Shown piece by piece: positions 54,236 to 63,547 of a DNA stretch of 64,000 nucleotides; the first letter of the stretch is position 1, and the number at the start of each line of letters is the position of its first letter. The DNA is taken from assembly GCA_964582545.1 (NCBI GenBank), contig CAZOSB010000008.1, positions 1 to 64,000 on the forward strand. Direction: 5' to 3'. A program made the position numbers and the translations under genes. This DNA is from JAVVUJ01 sp964582545 (GTDB taxonomy: Bacteria > Bacillota > Clostridia > Peptostreptococcales > Anaerovoracaceae). The notes under the pieces were generated by a model. The model saw only the letters and a program-made list of their open reading frames with translations, was not told the origin of the DNA and searched no databases.

Positions 54236-54706
54236 ATGTCTATTTTGAAAGACAAAAAAGTCATCATCATAGGCGACAGAGATGGCATACCGGGCCCGGC
54301 AATCGAAGAATGTGTTAAGACTGCTGGTGCAGAAGTGATTTATTCTTCAACGGAATGCTTTGTCTGAACAGCCGCTGGTGCAATGGACTTGGAAAACCAA
54401 AAAAGAGTTAAGGAATTTACAGAGCAGTATGGCGATGCAAACGTGGTCGTAGTGCTTGGTGCAGCAGAAGGGGAAGCAGCAGGTCTTGCCGCTGAAACCG
54501 TAACTGCAGGTGATCCTACTTACGCAGGTCCATTAGCAGGAGTCTCGTTGGGACTCGCAGTATATCACATATGTGAACCTGAAATGAAAGAAGAAGTAGA
54601 TGCAGGCGTGTATGATGAACAGATCAGCATGATGGAGATGGTTCTTGACGTTGATGATATCGTCAAGGAAATGAAATCTATCAGAGAGCAATTCTGTAAA
54701 TTTTAA
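54236..54706 (+). CDS. grdA: Glycine reductase protein A selenoprotein, Sec44
   Basis: The 156-residue small selenoprotein (protein PA) that accepts the carboxymethyl group from component B as Se-carboxymethyl-selenocysteine and passes it to component C. The in-frame TGA at 54365-54367 is Sec44 in C-F-V-U, the known position in this family. Full length is recovered only when the UGA is read. GAAGGAGGA precedes the ATG at 54236. It is the only grdA in the window, so it should serve all three component B modules. A terminator hairpin follows directly. Confidence 0.95.
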
Positions 54707-54708
54707 TG

Positions 54709-54742
54709 AAAAAAGCACCTACGTTTTTGTAGGTGCTTTTTT
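54709..54742 (+). terminator. Terminator between grdA and grdC
   Basis: AAAAAAGCACCTAC, loop, GTAGGTGCTTTTTT. A strong intrinsic terminator in the middle of the operon; partial readthrough would give excess grdA over grdC-grdD. Confidence 0.9.
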
Positions 54743-54771
54743 AAAAATTAGATAAAAGAAAGGGTATTAAA

Positions 54772-56319
54772 ATGAGCGCATATGCAGTGCTAAAAGGGGC
54801 CAGCTATACTTTGGTAGCAGCACCTGACATGGTTATTCACAATGGAACCACACAGACAACGGAAAAGATTGTCAACCCTAATTCAGAATACTTGGTAAAG
54901 CTCCCAGAACATTTGAGAAGCTTTGAAGATACGGTTTCTTACCTTCCCAATCAGGTCTATATTGGCAACAGAACCCCTGAAGAATTAGGGAAAACAGAGT
55001 TCCCATGGTACGATAAAAAAGAAAATAATACATCCAGAGAAGGAAAATTCGGTGAAATTATGCCTCAAGATGAGTTTTTAGGACTCATGCAGATTTGTGA
55101 TGTGTTTGATTTAGTAAAGTTAGAAAAATCCTTTGCAGAAAAAGTAAAAGGCAAACTCTCCAACCATGGTTTGATTGGACCTAACAAAGCTGCAATTTTA
55201 GATAAAAACGAAGATTCGGCTGAGTCGGTGAAAAAATTGGTGGAGGAAGAGTATGCAGAGCCTTTGTACCATGAAGGCAACTTGGTAGGCGCTGTAAAAA
55301 GAGCTCACGATGTAGATTTAAACTTATCTGCTCACATCATGATGGAAAATTTAGTTTCCAAAGCTTCCAGCGTCTTATCTTTACTTCACCTGGTAAGAGT
55401 GACGGGCATTGATCCTACAGAGGTAGACTATGTCATCGATTGCTGCGAGGAAGCTTGTGGGGATATGAATCAAAGAGGAGGTGGTAACTTCGCAAAGGCT
55501 GCGGCAGAAACGGCAGGATTGGTCAACGCTACAGGTTCCGACACTAGAGGATTCTGTGCAGCACCGGCTCATGCTATGATTGAAGCCGCTTCGCTGGTAA
55601 AAGCAGGCACCTATAAAAACGTCATCGTTACGGCAGGAGGTTGTACCGCTAAGCTAGGCATGAACGGAAAAGATCATGTGAAAAAGGACATTCCGATTCT
55701 GGAGGACGTCATTGCAGGCTTTGCTGCATTGGTCAGTGTCAATGATGGGGTCAACCCTGAAATCAGAAATGATATCGTTGGTCGCCATGTAGTCGGCACC
55801 GGTTCTGCTCCTCAGAATGTAATCAGTGCATTGGTAACAGAGCCTTTGGATCGAGCGGATATGAAGATCACGGATGTGGATAAATATTCTGTAGAAATGC
55901 AAAACCCCGATGTTACAAAACCTGCCGGTGCAGGGGATGTACCGGAATCCAACTACAAGATGATCGCCGCATTAGGTGTAAAACGAGGCGAGATTGAAAG
56001 AAGTGAAATTGCTAATTTTGTAGAAAAGCATGGTATGACGGGTTGGGCTCCTACCCAGGGGCACATTCCTTCAGGAGTTCCTTACTTGGGATTTGTAAGG
56101 GAAGAAATGTTAGCAGGGACTACCAACAGAGCGATGATCATAGGTAAAGGCAGCCTTTTCCTTGGAAGGATGACCAATCTTTTTGATGGTGTATCTTTTA
56201 TCGTTCAAAAAAATCAAGGCAGTTCCGGAGCATCGGCTGTAGAAGGTATGGATGAATCCAAGATCAAGAGCTTGATCGGTGAGGCAATGAGAGACTTTGC
56301 AGAAGGATTGTTAAAATAA
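54772..56319 (+). CDS. grdC: Glycine reductase component C, beta subunit
   Basis: A 515-residue subunit of protein C, which releases the acetyl group from protein A as acetyl phosphate. The N terminus MSAYAVLKGASYTLVAAPDM and the thiolase/FabH-like blocks (NQRGGGNFAKAAAETAGL, CAAPAHAMIEAASLV, NVIVTAGGC) match GrdC. Lies just before grdD and after the grdA terminator. AAAGAAAGGG precedes the ATG. Confidence 0.94.
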   Translation: MSAYAVLKGASYTLVAAPDMVIHNGTTQTTEKIVNPNSEYLVKLPEHLRSFEDTVSYLPNQVYIGNRTPEELGKTEFPWYDKKENNTSREGKFGEIMPQDEFLGLMQICDVFDLVKLEKSFAEKVKGKLSNHGLIGPNKAAILDKNEDSAESVKKLVEEEYAEPLYHEGNLVGAVKRAHDVDLNLSAHIMMENLVSKASSVLSLLHLVRVTGIDPTEVDYVIDCCEEACGDMNQRGGGNFAKAAAETAGLVNATGSDTRGFCAAPAHAMIEAASLVKAGTYKNVIVTAGGCTAKLGMNGKDHVKKDIPILEDVIAGFAALVSVNDGVNPEIRNDIVGRHVVGTGSAPQNVISALVTEPLDRADMKITDVDKYSVEMQNPDVTKPAGAGDVPESNYKMIAALGVKRGEIERSEIANFVEKHGMTGWAPTQGHIPSGVPYLGFVREEMLAGTTNRAMIIGKGSLFLGRMTNLFDGVSFIVQKNQGSSGASAVEGMDESKIKSLIGEAMRDFAEGLLK

Positions 56320-56353
56320 ATAAGGGTATGTTCCTGAAAGGAAGGATGAAATC

Positions 56354-57481
56354 ATGTCAGAAAAAATTATAAAAGAGATGATCGGAAAGACCTTTCTTGA
56401 GATGGCAGATGCCCTCGAGACAGGAGAATTTGGGAAGAAACCCGTCATTGGAATAGCGGCAGAAGACAGCGAACTCGGGATGGAAGCCATCTACGAAGGA
56501 GCCGGATTAGCGGAAAAGAAGGGCTTTAAGGTTATGGTTCTGGAAGGGGAAGACGTCCATAAAAAGATGGAAGCCATGTTGGAATCCGGAGAAATCCAAG
56601 GGGCTGTAACCATGCATTATCCGTTTCCCATCGGAGTTTCCACCGTTGGTAGAGTCATTACTCCGGGGAGAGGCAAGGAGTTATTTTTAGCTACCACCAC
56701 GGGTACTTCCGACACGGATCGAGTATGCGGAATGGTTAAAAATGCCATTTATGGAATCATTGCTGCCAAAGCCAGTGGCATAGAAAAACCAACCATTGGG
56801 ATTGCCAATATCGATGGGGCAAGACAAACGGAAAAAGCTCTTTTGAAGTTGGCGGAAAACGGCTATGACATTCATTTTGCTCAGTCGGAAAGAGCGGATG
56901 GCGGTATCGTCATGAGAGGAAATGATTTGCTTACGGCGGCTGCGGATATCATGGTTATGGATTCCTTGACGGGAAACTTGATGATGAAGATTTTCTCCGC
57001 CTACACTACCGGTGGAAGCTATGAAAGTTCAGGTTATGGTTATGGTCCCGGAATCGGTGAAGATTACGAAAAAACCATCATGATCATTTCTAGAGCCAGT
57101 GGGGCACCCGTGATTGCCGGAGCGGTGGAGTATGCTTCTCAATTGGTAAAAAACAACAGCTATAAGATAGCTCGTGAAGAATTTGCCAAAGCAAATCAAG
57201 CGGGGTTAAAACAAATTTTAAAAGAAATCAAAGATAGTGGGAAAAAAGCTACTGCTGCGGAAAGCTCTACAGGTGAGGTTAAGCAGCCACCCAAAGAACC
57301 CGTGACCGCTCAAATTCAGGGTATTGAAGTAATGGATTTAGAAGATGCAGTTCTCTGCCTTTGGAAGGAAAGTATCTATGCGGAAAGCGGTATGGGTTGT
57401 ACGGGACCCATCGTCATGATCAGTGAGACTAACTTGCAAAAGGCAACTGAAATTCTAACCAAAGCAGAATTTATAAAGTAA
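56354..57481 (+). CDS. grdD: Glycine reductase component C, alpha subunit
   Basis: A 375-residue PlsX-like phosphotransacetylase-type subunit that completes acetyl phosphate formation. The essential Cys is in GMGCTGP (Cys349) near the C terminus. Follows grdC by 35 bases and precedes selD by about 30. Acetyl phosphate can be used by acetate kinase, giving one ATP per reaction (family knowledge). Confidence 0.94.
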   Translation: MSEKIIKEMIGKTFLEMADALETGEFGKKPVIGIAAEDSELGMEAIYEGAGLAEKKGFKVMVLEGEDVHKKMEAMLESGEIQGAVTMHYPFPIGVSTVGRVITPGRGKELFLATTTGTSDTDRVCGMVKNAIYGIIAAKASGIEKPTIGIANIDGARQTEKALLKLAENGYDIHFAQSERADGGIVMRGNDLLTAAADIMVMDSLTGNLMMKIFSAYTTGGSYESSGYGYGPGIGEDYEKTIMIISRASGAPVIAGAVEYASQLVKNNSYKIAREEFAKANQAGLKQILKEIKDSGKKATAAESSTGEVKQPPKEPVTAQIQGIEVMDLEDAVLCLWKESIYAESGMGCTGPIVMISETNLQKATEILTKAEFIK

Positions 57482-57513
57482 ATAACGATATCATAAGGAA
57501 GGAGGCGATTGTT

Positions 57514-58554
57514 GTGAATCAAGTAAAGCTTACAAAAATGTGCACTCATGGCGGTTGAGATGCCAAGATAGGGTCTGAGACCCTGGCACAAGTTTTGTGT
57601 CACTTACCTAAATTTAGCGACCCAAAGTTAATGGTTGGATTTGATACCAGCGACGACGCCTCCGTTTACCTATTAAGTGAGGAGTCGGCCCTGATTCAAA
57701 CGGTGGACATCTTTCCCCCTGTGGTGGATGATCCCTATGAATATGGTCAAATTGCAGCAGCTAACGCCTTGAGTGATGTTTATGCCATGGGGGGAACCCC
57801 AAAACTCGCATTGAATATTCTATGTTACCCTCAGGATTTACCCAAGGAAGCTGTGCAAGGAATCTTGCAGGGTGGATATGAAAAGGTTCTGGAAGGCGGT
57901 GCAATTATCTCAGGGGGGCATACCTTAAAGGACCCCGAACCTAAATATGGGTTATCGGTTTCCGGTTTTGCTCACCCCAAGGATATTCTCACCAATAAAA
58001 ATGTGAAACCGGGGGATGTGTTGATTCTCACAAAAGCCATTGGAACAGGAGTTTTGACAACAGCTATGAAGGGCAATCTTTTAGATGGACAAACCTATAA
58101 AGCCCTAGTGTTATCCATGGCTATGCTCAACAAGAGAGCGGCGGAAATCATGGGAAAATTTAAAATAAATAGCTGTACAGACATTACAGGATTTGGTCTT
58201 TTAGGTCATGCTTACGAAATGGCAGAAGCCAGCGGGTGTTTGATAGAAATCAATGCAATGGATGTTCCTGTGTTGGAGCAAGGAGAAGCGTTTGCTTCCA
58301 TGGGAATCGTTCCAGCCGGTGCCTATGAAAACAGAAAGGCATTGGAAAACAAAATTTCTATGAAAGAGGGAATCTCTCTGGCAAGTACTGACTTGATGTT
58401 TGATCCCCAAACATCGGGAGGACTTTTGATTTCTTTACCGGAAGCAGAGGGAATGAAACTCTTACGTGTCCTACAGGAAGAAATACCTGTGGCGAAAATC
58501 ATAGGGGTCGCAAAAGAGAAAAGGACGAATGAAAAAACGATTTCTTTAATATAA
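57514..58554 (+). CDS. selD: Selenophosphate synthetase, itself a selenoprotein (Sec15)
   Basis: Makes selenophosphate from selenide and ATP for tRNA-Sec charging. The 346-residue protein contains an in-frame TGA (57556-57558) at codon 15, in G-G-U-D-A-K, where other SelD have Cys; the conserved Lys follows. A SECIS hairpin lies just after it. The GTG at 57514 follows AAGGAGG. A PurM-type ATP-binding domain fills the rest (GTGVLTTAMKGNLL; FDPQTSGGLLIS). The true 5' end would be missed unless UGA is decoded. Confidence 0.92.
57559..57588 (+). promoter_or_regulatory. SECIS element in selD
   Basis: TGCCA (57561-57565) with TGGCA (57584-57588) enclosing GGGTC, TGA, GACCC: a strong two-part stem with a bulge, just after the UGA. 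Confidence 0.75.
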
Positions 58555-58606
58555 AGTTGATTTACCAACCTATATTGTGGTAAAATACAAGTGCTGCTTA
58601 AGATAT

Positions 58607-58703
58607 GGGAGTAGATGGGTGCTGGTGTGCCTTCCGGTCTTCAAAACCGGTTCGGGGGGTTAGGAGCCTCCTGGGTGGGTTCGATTCCCACATATTCCCG
58701 CCA
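58607..58703 (+). tRNA. selC: tRNA-Sec (anticodon UCA)
   Basis: A 97-base tRNA with encoded CCA. The anticodon stem-loop CCGGTCTTCAAAACCGG gives anticodon UCA; the long variable arm (GGGGGGTTAGGAGCCTCC) and long acceptor stem mark selenocysteine tRNA. T-arm GTGGGTTCGATTCCCAC. It lies between selD and selA in the same orientation. Confidence 0.95.
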
Positions 58704-58730
58704 TGTTATCTTTTGGTGGAGGATTAAAAT

Positions 58731-60164
58731 ATGAAACAGGAATTACTTAGAAGGATTCCCAAGATAGACGAGGTGCTTATGGATAAGCGCCTATCAATGT
58801 TTTTTGGAACAACCCCCAGAGACCTGATTGTGGAGTCTGTACGGGAAACCATTAACGATATTCGAAATAAAATATTAAAAGAAAATGAAAATTCAGAAGT
58901 TTTTCAATCGAGTCAACTTCAATCGGATGATTGGATAATTGAAGCGATTATTCAGAAGCTACAAGAAAAGACCAGGAAAAGCTTGCGGACCACCATCAAT
59001 GCCACAGGCATCGTCCTCCATACCAACCTTGGAAGAGCCAAGCTATGCGCTAAGGCTTGCCAAAGTGTGATGGAGGTTGCGGGTAACTACTCCACATTAG
59101 AATACGATGTGAAAAGAGGAGTCAGAGGATCTCGCCACGATCACGTGGAAAAACTCATTACCAAGATCACCGGAGCAGAAAGCGCCATGGTGGTAAACAA
59201 CAATGCTGCTGCCACGCTGATTTGTTTGGCGGCTATGGCAAAGGGTAGGGAGGTCATCGTGTCCAGAGGTGAGTTGGTTGAAATCGGGGGCTCTTTCAGG
59301 ATTCCAGAAATAATGGCGGAAAGCGGCGCAAAACTCATAGAGGTAGGAGCCACCAATAAGACAAAGGTGTCTGACTACGCCCGTTCCATCAGTGAAAGCA
59401 CCGGAGCACTTATGAAAGTGCATACCAGCAACTACAAAATCGTAGGGTTTACAGATGAGGTTTCATTGCCTGAAATGGTAGCATTGGGAGAGTCACATGG
59501 CATACCGGTAATATACGATATGGGAAGTGGATTAATGATCAGCTTACAACCATATGGTATTGATGAGCCTACGGTAACGGAAAGCTTAAAGACGGGAATC
59601 GATGTGATTTTATTCAGTGGGGATAAGCTTTTGGGAGGACCACAAGGGGGAATTATTGCAGGGAAAAAGAAGTATATCGATCTGATGAAAAAGCACCCTC
59701 TTGCCAGAGTCCTTCGTGTGGATAAGATGATTTTAGCGGCTATGGAGGCCACCTTTAGGGAGTATTTAGATTCAGAAAAAGCTCTAAAACAAATCCCAGT
59801 ATTGGGAACCCTTACCCTGAAGAGTGAAGAGCTGAAGCAGAGGGCAGAGGAGTTTTCACAAAGAATTCAGGAAGCGACTAAAGATTTAAACATTCATGTG
59901 GTTCCGTGCCAAGGTCAGGTAGGCGGAGGATCGGCACCTATGGCGCTTCTCCCGGGGTATGCTGTCACCATCAGCGGCAAAAATCTTTCTTTAGAAAAGT
60001 TGGAGAAACACTTACGTAGCTGTGAAATTCCTATTATTGTCAGAATTTCACAGGATAAAGTTTATTTGGATATGAGAACCCTTTCGTTGGAAGACTTAAG
60101 TTACATCGAAAAGGCTTTACAATCCTTCTATGAGAAAGGTTATGGAGAGAAAGAGCATGCATAA
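58731..60164 (+). CDS. selA: L-seryl-tRNA(Sec) selenium transferase
   Basis: A 477-residue PLP enzyme turning Ser-tRNA(Sec) into Sec-tRNA(Sec). The PLP lysine is in SGDKLLGGPQGG near residue 299; N-terminal RTTINATGIVLHTNLGRA is typical. GGAGGA precedes the ATG. The 3' end overlaps selB by 8 bases. Confidence 0.95.
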   Translation: MKQELLRRIPKIDEVLMDKRLSMFFGTTPRDLIVESVRETINDIRNKILKENENSEVFQSSQLQSDDWIIEAIIQKLQEKTRKSLRTTINATGIVLHTNLGRAKLCAKACQSVMEVAGNYSTLEYDVKRGVRGSRHDHVEKLITKITGAESAMVVNNNAAATLICLAAMAKGREVIVSRGELVEIGGSFRIPEIMAESGAKLIEVGATNKTKVSDYARSISESTGALMKVHTSNYKIVGFTDEVSLPEMVALGESHGIPVIYDMGSGLMISLQPYGIDEPTVTESLKTGIDVILFSGDKLLGGPQGGIIAGKKKYIDLMKKHPLARVLRVDKMILAAMEATFREYLDSEKALKQIPVLGTLTLKSEELKQRAEEFSQRIQEATKDLNIHVVPCQGQVGGGSAPMALLPGYAVTISGKNLSLEKLEKHLRSCEIPIIVRISQDKVYLDMRTLSLEDLSYIEKALQSFYEKGYGEKEHA

Positions 60165-62070
60165 TGTAATCGTAGGGACGGCAGGGCACGTGGATCATGG
60201 CAAAACCTGCCTTATAAAGGCCCTCACGGGCATTGAAACGGATCGATTAAAGGAAGAAAAGAAAAGGGGCATCACCATCGAACTGGGTTTTGCAGATATG
60301 CAGCACACCGGTGAACAGCATATTGGAATCATCGATGTACCCGGCCATGAAAAGTTTGTAAAAAATATGTTGGCAGGCATTGGTGGAATCGATATGGTTT
60401 TGTTGGTAATCGCAGGGGATGAAGGCGTTATGCCTCAAACTGTGGAACATTTCGAGATTCTAAAAATGTTGGATATAAAAAAGGGCATCGTGGTGATTAC
60501 CAAGGTGGATCTGGTGGAAGAAGAATGGCTGGAAGTGGTTAGGGAAGATGTGAGGGAGCACTTGTTGGGTACCTTTTTAGAAGGGGCACCTATGGTGGAA
60601 GTATCTTCATTTACAGGCCAAAACATGGATAATCTCAAAGACTTAATCTGTGACATGGCAAAGGAGTGCGGTGAGAGAAAGGTTGATCCTGCCTTATTTC
60701 GACTTCCCATAGATCGAGTTTTCACCATAGATGGCTTTGGAACCGTGGTAACGGGCACGCTTACAGAGGGAGCGGTAAAGGTAGGGGATGAGATAGAGAT
60801 TTATCCGAAAAAAAAGACGGCAAAGGTTAGAAATTTACAGGTTCACGGAAATATGGTGCAGACGGCTTTAGCAGGGCAGAGAACCGCTGTCAATTTGGTG
60901 AACATCAAAAAAGAAGAACTGCAAAGAGGGAATGTACTCGCAGCCAAGGGTTCCATGGAAAAGACCATGATGTTGGACGTCAAGATACGTTTGTTTCGAG
61001 ATAGCCCTAGAACCCTGAAAAATGGGGGGCGGCTTCATCTGTACTACGGATCGGCAGAAACACTGTGTAAGGCCATACTCTTGGATCGTGAAGTGCTGGA
61101 AAGTGGCGAAAGCTCCTATGCCCAACTGCGGTTAGAGGAAGAAATTGCAGTTAAAAAAGGAGACCGATTCATCTTGCGCTTTTACTCTCCGGTAGAAACC
61201 ATAGGGGGAGGAATCATTTTGGATGCCAGTCCAGGCAAACATAAGAGATTTCAAGACAATGTACTTAAAGGCTTTTCTGTAAAGGAGGAGGAGTCCTCCG
61301 AGGCAATTCTTTCGCAAGTGTTGAAGGAAGAAAGCAAAAACTTTCTCACCGTAAAGGAATATTCGGTGAAGTTGGGATGGACAGAGGAGTATACAGAGTC
61401 CATCATGAAGGAAATACTGACCACTCAGGAGGTTCAATCGCTTTCGGGCAATCTCTTTATTCACAGGGAATTTTTACAATCTTTGGCAGAAAAGGTGGAA
61501 AGACTGCTTGATGAATACCATCAGGAAAACCCTCTCAATCATGGCATGGCCAAAGAAGAATTCCGAAAGAAACTTTCTGATAAAATCTTTATCAAAGACA
61601 GTAAAACTATTGAGCTTCTCGTCAATAAACTTGCGGAACAAGGTGTTCTTCGAGATCAAGGAAATCTGATCACCTCAGTTTCTTTTGTCCTTCAATTTAC
61701 AGAGGAGCAAATAAAAATTAAAGATAGGTTGGAGAAAGTCTATCTCAATGCAGGGTATGAGATCCCTGAAGTGGATGAGGCAACCAACGGAGAAAAGGAC
61801 AAGAAAATTGCAAAGCGGATGATCGAAGTATTGGGAGATCAAGGGGTGCTCTATAAGCTGAATTACCAATTTTTTATGCACAGAACTCATTGGGAAAAAG
61901 CTTTTACATTTGTTATGGAAACCCTTAGAGATCAAGGAAGTATCACTTTGGCTGAGTATCGAGATTTATTGGGAACTTCCAGAAAATATGCCATGATGAT
62001 ATTGGATCATCTGGACGAAAGGAACATCACTCAAAAAATCGGGGATGCCAGAACTCTTGTAAAAAAATAA
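60157..62070 (+). CDS. selB: Selenocysteine-specific elongation factor SelB
   Basis: A 637-residue GTPase that delivers Sec-tRNA(Sec) at SECIS-bearing UGA codons. G1 GTAGHVDHGKT near residue 6, RGITIELGFAD switch I, DVPGHE, TKVD. Domains II and III follow, then the C-terminal winged-helix repeats that bind SECIS. The ATG at 60157 overlaps selA; an earlier in-frame start would add a non-conserved nonapeptide. Confidence 0.95.
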   Translation: MHNVIVGTAGHVDHGKTCLIKALTGIETDRLKEEKKRGITIELGFADMQHTGEQHIGIIDVPGHEKFVKNMLAGIGGIDMVLLVIAGDEGVMPQTVEHFEILKMLDIKKGIVVITKVDLVEEEWLEVVREDVREHLLGTFLEGAPMVEVSSFTGQNMDNLKDLICDMAKECGERKVDPALFRLPIDRVFTIDGFGTVVTGTLTEGAVKVGDEIEIYPKKKTAKVRNLQVHGNMVQTALAGQRTAVNLVNIKKEELQRGNVLAAKGSMEKTMMLDVKIRLFRDSPRTLKNGGRLHLYYGSAETLCKAILLDREVLESGESSYAQLRLEEEIAVKKGDRFILRFYSPVETIGGGIILDASPGKHKRFQDNVLKGFSVKEEESSEAILSQVLKEESKNFLTVKEYSVKLGWTEEYTESIMKEILTTQEVQSLSGNLFIHREFLQSLAEKVERLLDEYHQENPLNHGMAKEEFRKKLSDKIFIKDSKTIELLVNKLAEQGVLRDQGNLITSVSFVLQFTEEQIKIKDRLEKVYLNAGYEIPEVDEATNGEKDKKIAKRMIEVLGDQGVLYKLNYQFFMHRTHWEKAFTFVMETLRDQGSITLAEYRDLLGTSRKYAMMILDHLDERNITQKIGDARTLVKK

Positions 62071-62090
62071 CGGAAGGATGTATTGGAAAC

Positions 62091-62168
62091 ATGGATTTTA
62101 AGCAGATAGAGGCTTTTGCCAACGTGGTAAAATACAAAGGCTTTGTATTAGATTTTTTTAAAATGTGA
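62091..62168 (+). pseudogene. N-terminal remnant of a LysR-type regulator
   Basis: After GGAAGG, an ATG opens a 25-codon frame whose first 16 residues, MDFKQIEAFANVVKYK, match the start of LysR-family regulators, then it enters a terminator hairpin and stops at 62166-62168. A LysR-type gene commonly follows selB in selenium-using Clostridia. So this looks like a deleted gene whose first codons were fused to a terminator. Confidence 0.6.
62131..62158 (+). terminator. Terminator after selB
   Basis: AATACAAA, short loop, TTTGTATT, then AGATTTTTTT. Located inside the LysR remnant. Confidence 0.8.
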
Positions 62169-62186
62169 CAATCGGCTTGATTTATC

Positions 62187-63416
62187 CTAACGCAAGTGCT
62201 TTTCCAACAAGTCCATAAAGGTTTCCACATATTCCATCTTCGTGAAGATTGCTCTAGCCGCAGTGTTGTTTCCTCCGCCTTTTCCCTGGTAAATCCCTGC
62301 ATTTTCACGAACCAATTTACCACAGTCCAGCGTGCCTTGAGAAAAGAGCATGACGGTTTTGTCCTGCTGGCTGACCAGAAGAAAGAGCACATTTTTTTCT
62401 AAGGAAACTTGCCGGCCTAAAGTCTGTAAGTCCTCCAGAGAAAAGTAATCGTATGTTTTTCGAATAATGGGTATCAATCTAGGCTTTTGTTTATCAGCGG
62501 TTTTCTCTTGTGCAGTTTGAATTAACTCTTCTGCAGCTTTGGTTAACAATACTTTTTTTACTTCGAACAAATTTTTTCTAATTTGCCCATTTTTATCCTC
62601 TTGTAACTTTATCTTGTCTATCAGTTCAGAGCATTGCGCTGAATATTTTTTATTAAGCTGACTTATTACTTCATGTTTCTCTCTGTAATCCAAATAAGCT
62701 TCTTTTCCTGCTTTAAAATAAATGCGGCTCATGCCTTTATAGTTTTCTATCTTGATGATTTTCACCAATCCCACTTGCCCGGCAGTATGAGGATGCGTTC
62801 CGCAGCAGGCCACACAGTCGGAAGGATCCAGTACATTGCCTACGCTGACAATGGTAATATCGCTGTCGATGGTTACCGGCTTTCTTAAGGGTAAATTTTG
62901 CGTTTCTTCTTTTGTGGCAAAATGTCGAACGGTTGTAGGTGCATTGGACCAAATTACTTCATTGGCAAACAACTCAGCCTCCATGGCTTGTGCCCATGTA
63001 ATTTCGGGCAAATCCATGTCTATGGTCATGTAATCCTCACCCATATGAAACCCTCGGTTTACGGCTCCTAACTGACGAAAGAAGATGCCGGAAAGGATAT
63101 GTTCGCCGCAATGCCTTTGCATATGGTAGAAGCGACGATCCCAGTCCAAGGATAAGTCAACGGTTTGCCCCAAAGAAAAATGAGTTTCAGGGGTAGGTCC
63201 CATTACGTGATAAATTATACCCTCCAACTCATAGACATTCTTTACCTGAATCCCTTCAATGGTGCCTAAATCACAGGGTTGACCTCCCCCTGCAGGGAAA
63301 AAAATCGTTTGGTCCAGTACTAAAGTTAATATTTCTTTTTCTAAACTAATCTCTAAAATATTGGCAAAGCAATCTTTTAAATAAACATCTTTGATATAGA
63401 GTTTTTCAGTAGCCAT
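62187..63416 (-). CDS. Alanyl-tRNA editing protein (AlaX-type, with DHHA1)
   Basis: A 409-residue protein hydrolysing mis-charged Ser-tRNA(Ala) or Gly-tRNA(Ala). N-terminal beta-barrel with GGGQPCDLG, then the zinc ligands HxxxH (QRHCGEHIL near residue 101) and C-x3-H (CCGTHPH near 205), and a C-terminal DHHA1 domain with a glycine-rich GKGGGNNTAARA stretch. ATG 63416 is chosen over TTG 63428 because the protein then starts at the usual point. Divergent from cwlD. The ribosome site is weak (GGAA). Confidence 0.9.
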   Translation of the reverse strand: MATEKLYIKDVYLKDCFANILEISLEKEILTLVLDQTIFFPAGGGQPCDLGTIEGIQVKNVYELEGIIYHVMGPTPETHFSLGQTVDLSLDWDRRFYHMQRHCGEHILSGIFFRQLGAVNRGFHMGEDYMTIDMDLPEITWAQAMEAELFANEVIWSNAPTTVRHFATKEETQNLPLRKPVTIDSDITIVSVGNVLDPSDCVACCGTHPHTAGQVGLVKIIKIENYKGMSRIYFKAGKEAYLDYREKHEVISQLNKKYSAQCSELIDKIKLQEDKNGQIRKNLFEVKKVLLTKAAEELIQTAQEKTADKQKPRLIPIIRKTYDYFSLEDLQTLGRQVSLEKNVLFLLVSQQDKTVMLFSQGTLDCGKLVRENAGIYQGKGGGNNTAARAIFTKMEYVETFMDLLEKHLR

Positions 63417-63547
63417 AATAATTTCCAATCTTTCTTATCGTTATTTTTTTCTAGTATACCATTGTTTCTCAGTTTGTTGTATAATTATTTTATCCGACTC
63501 ATATAATGTTTCATCATAATGAATCTCAAACAAAAGAGGTATAAATA

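Noticed and set aside
34214..54367. Reading the grdB and grdA UGA codons as stops (broken genes)
   Set aside because: Conserved sequence continues in frame, SECIS stems follow, and the full selenocysteine machinery is in the window.
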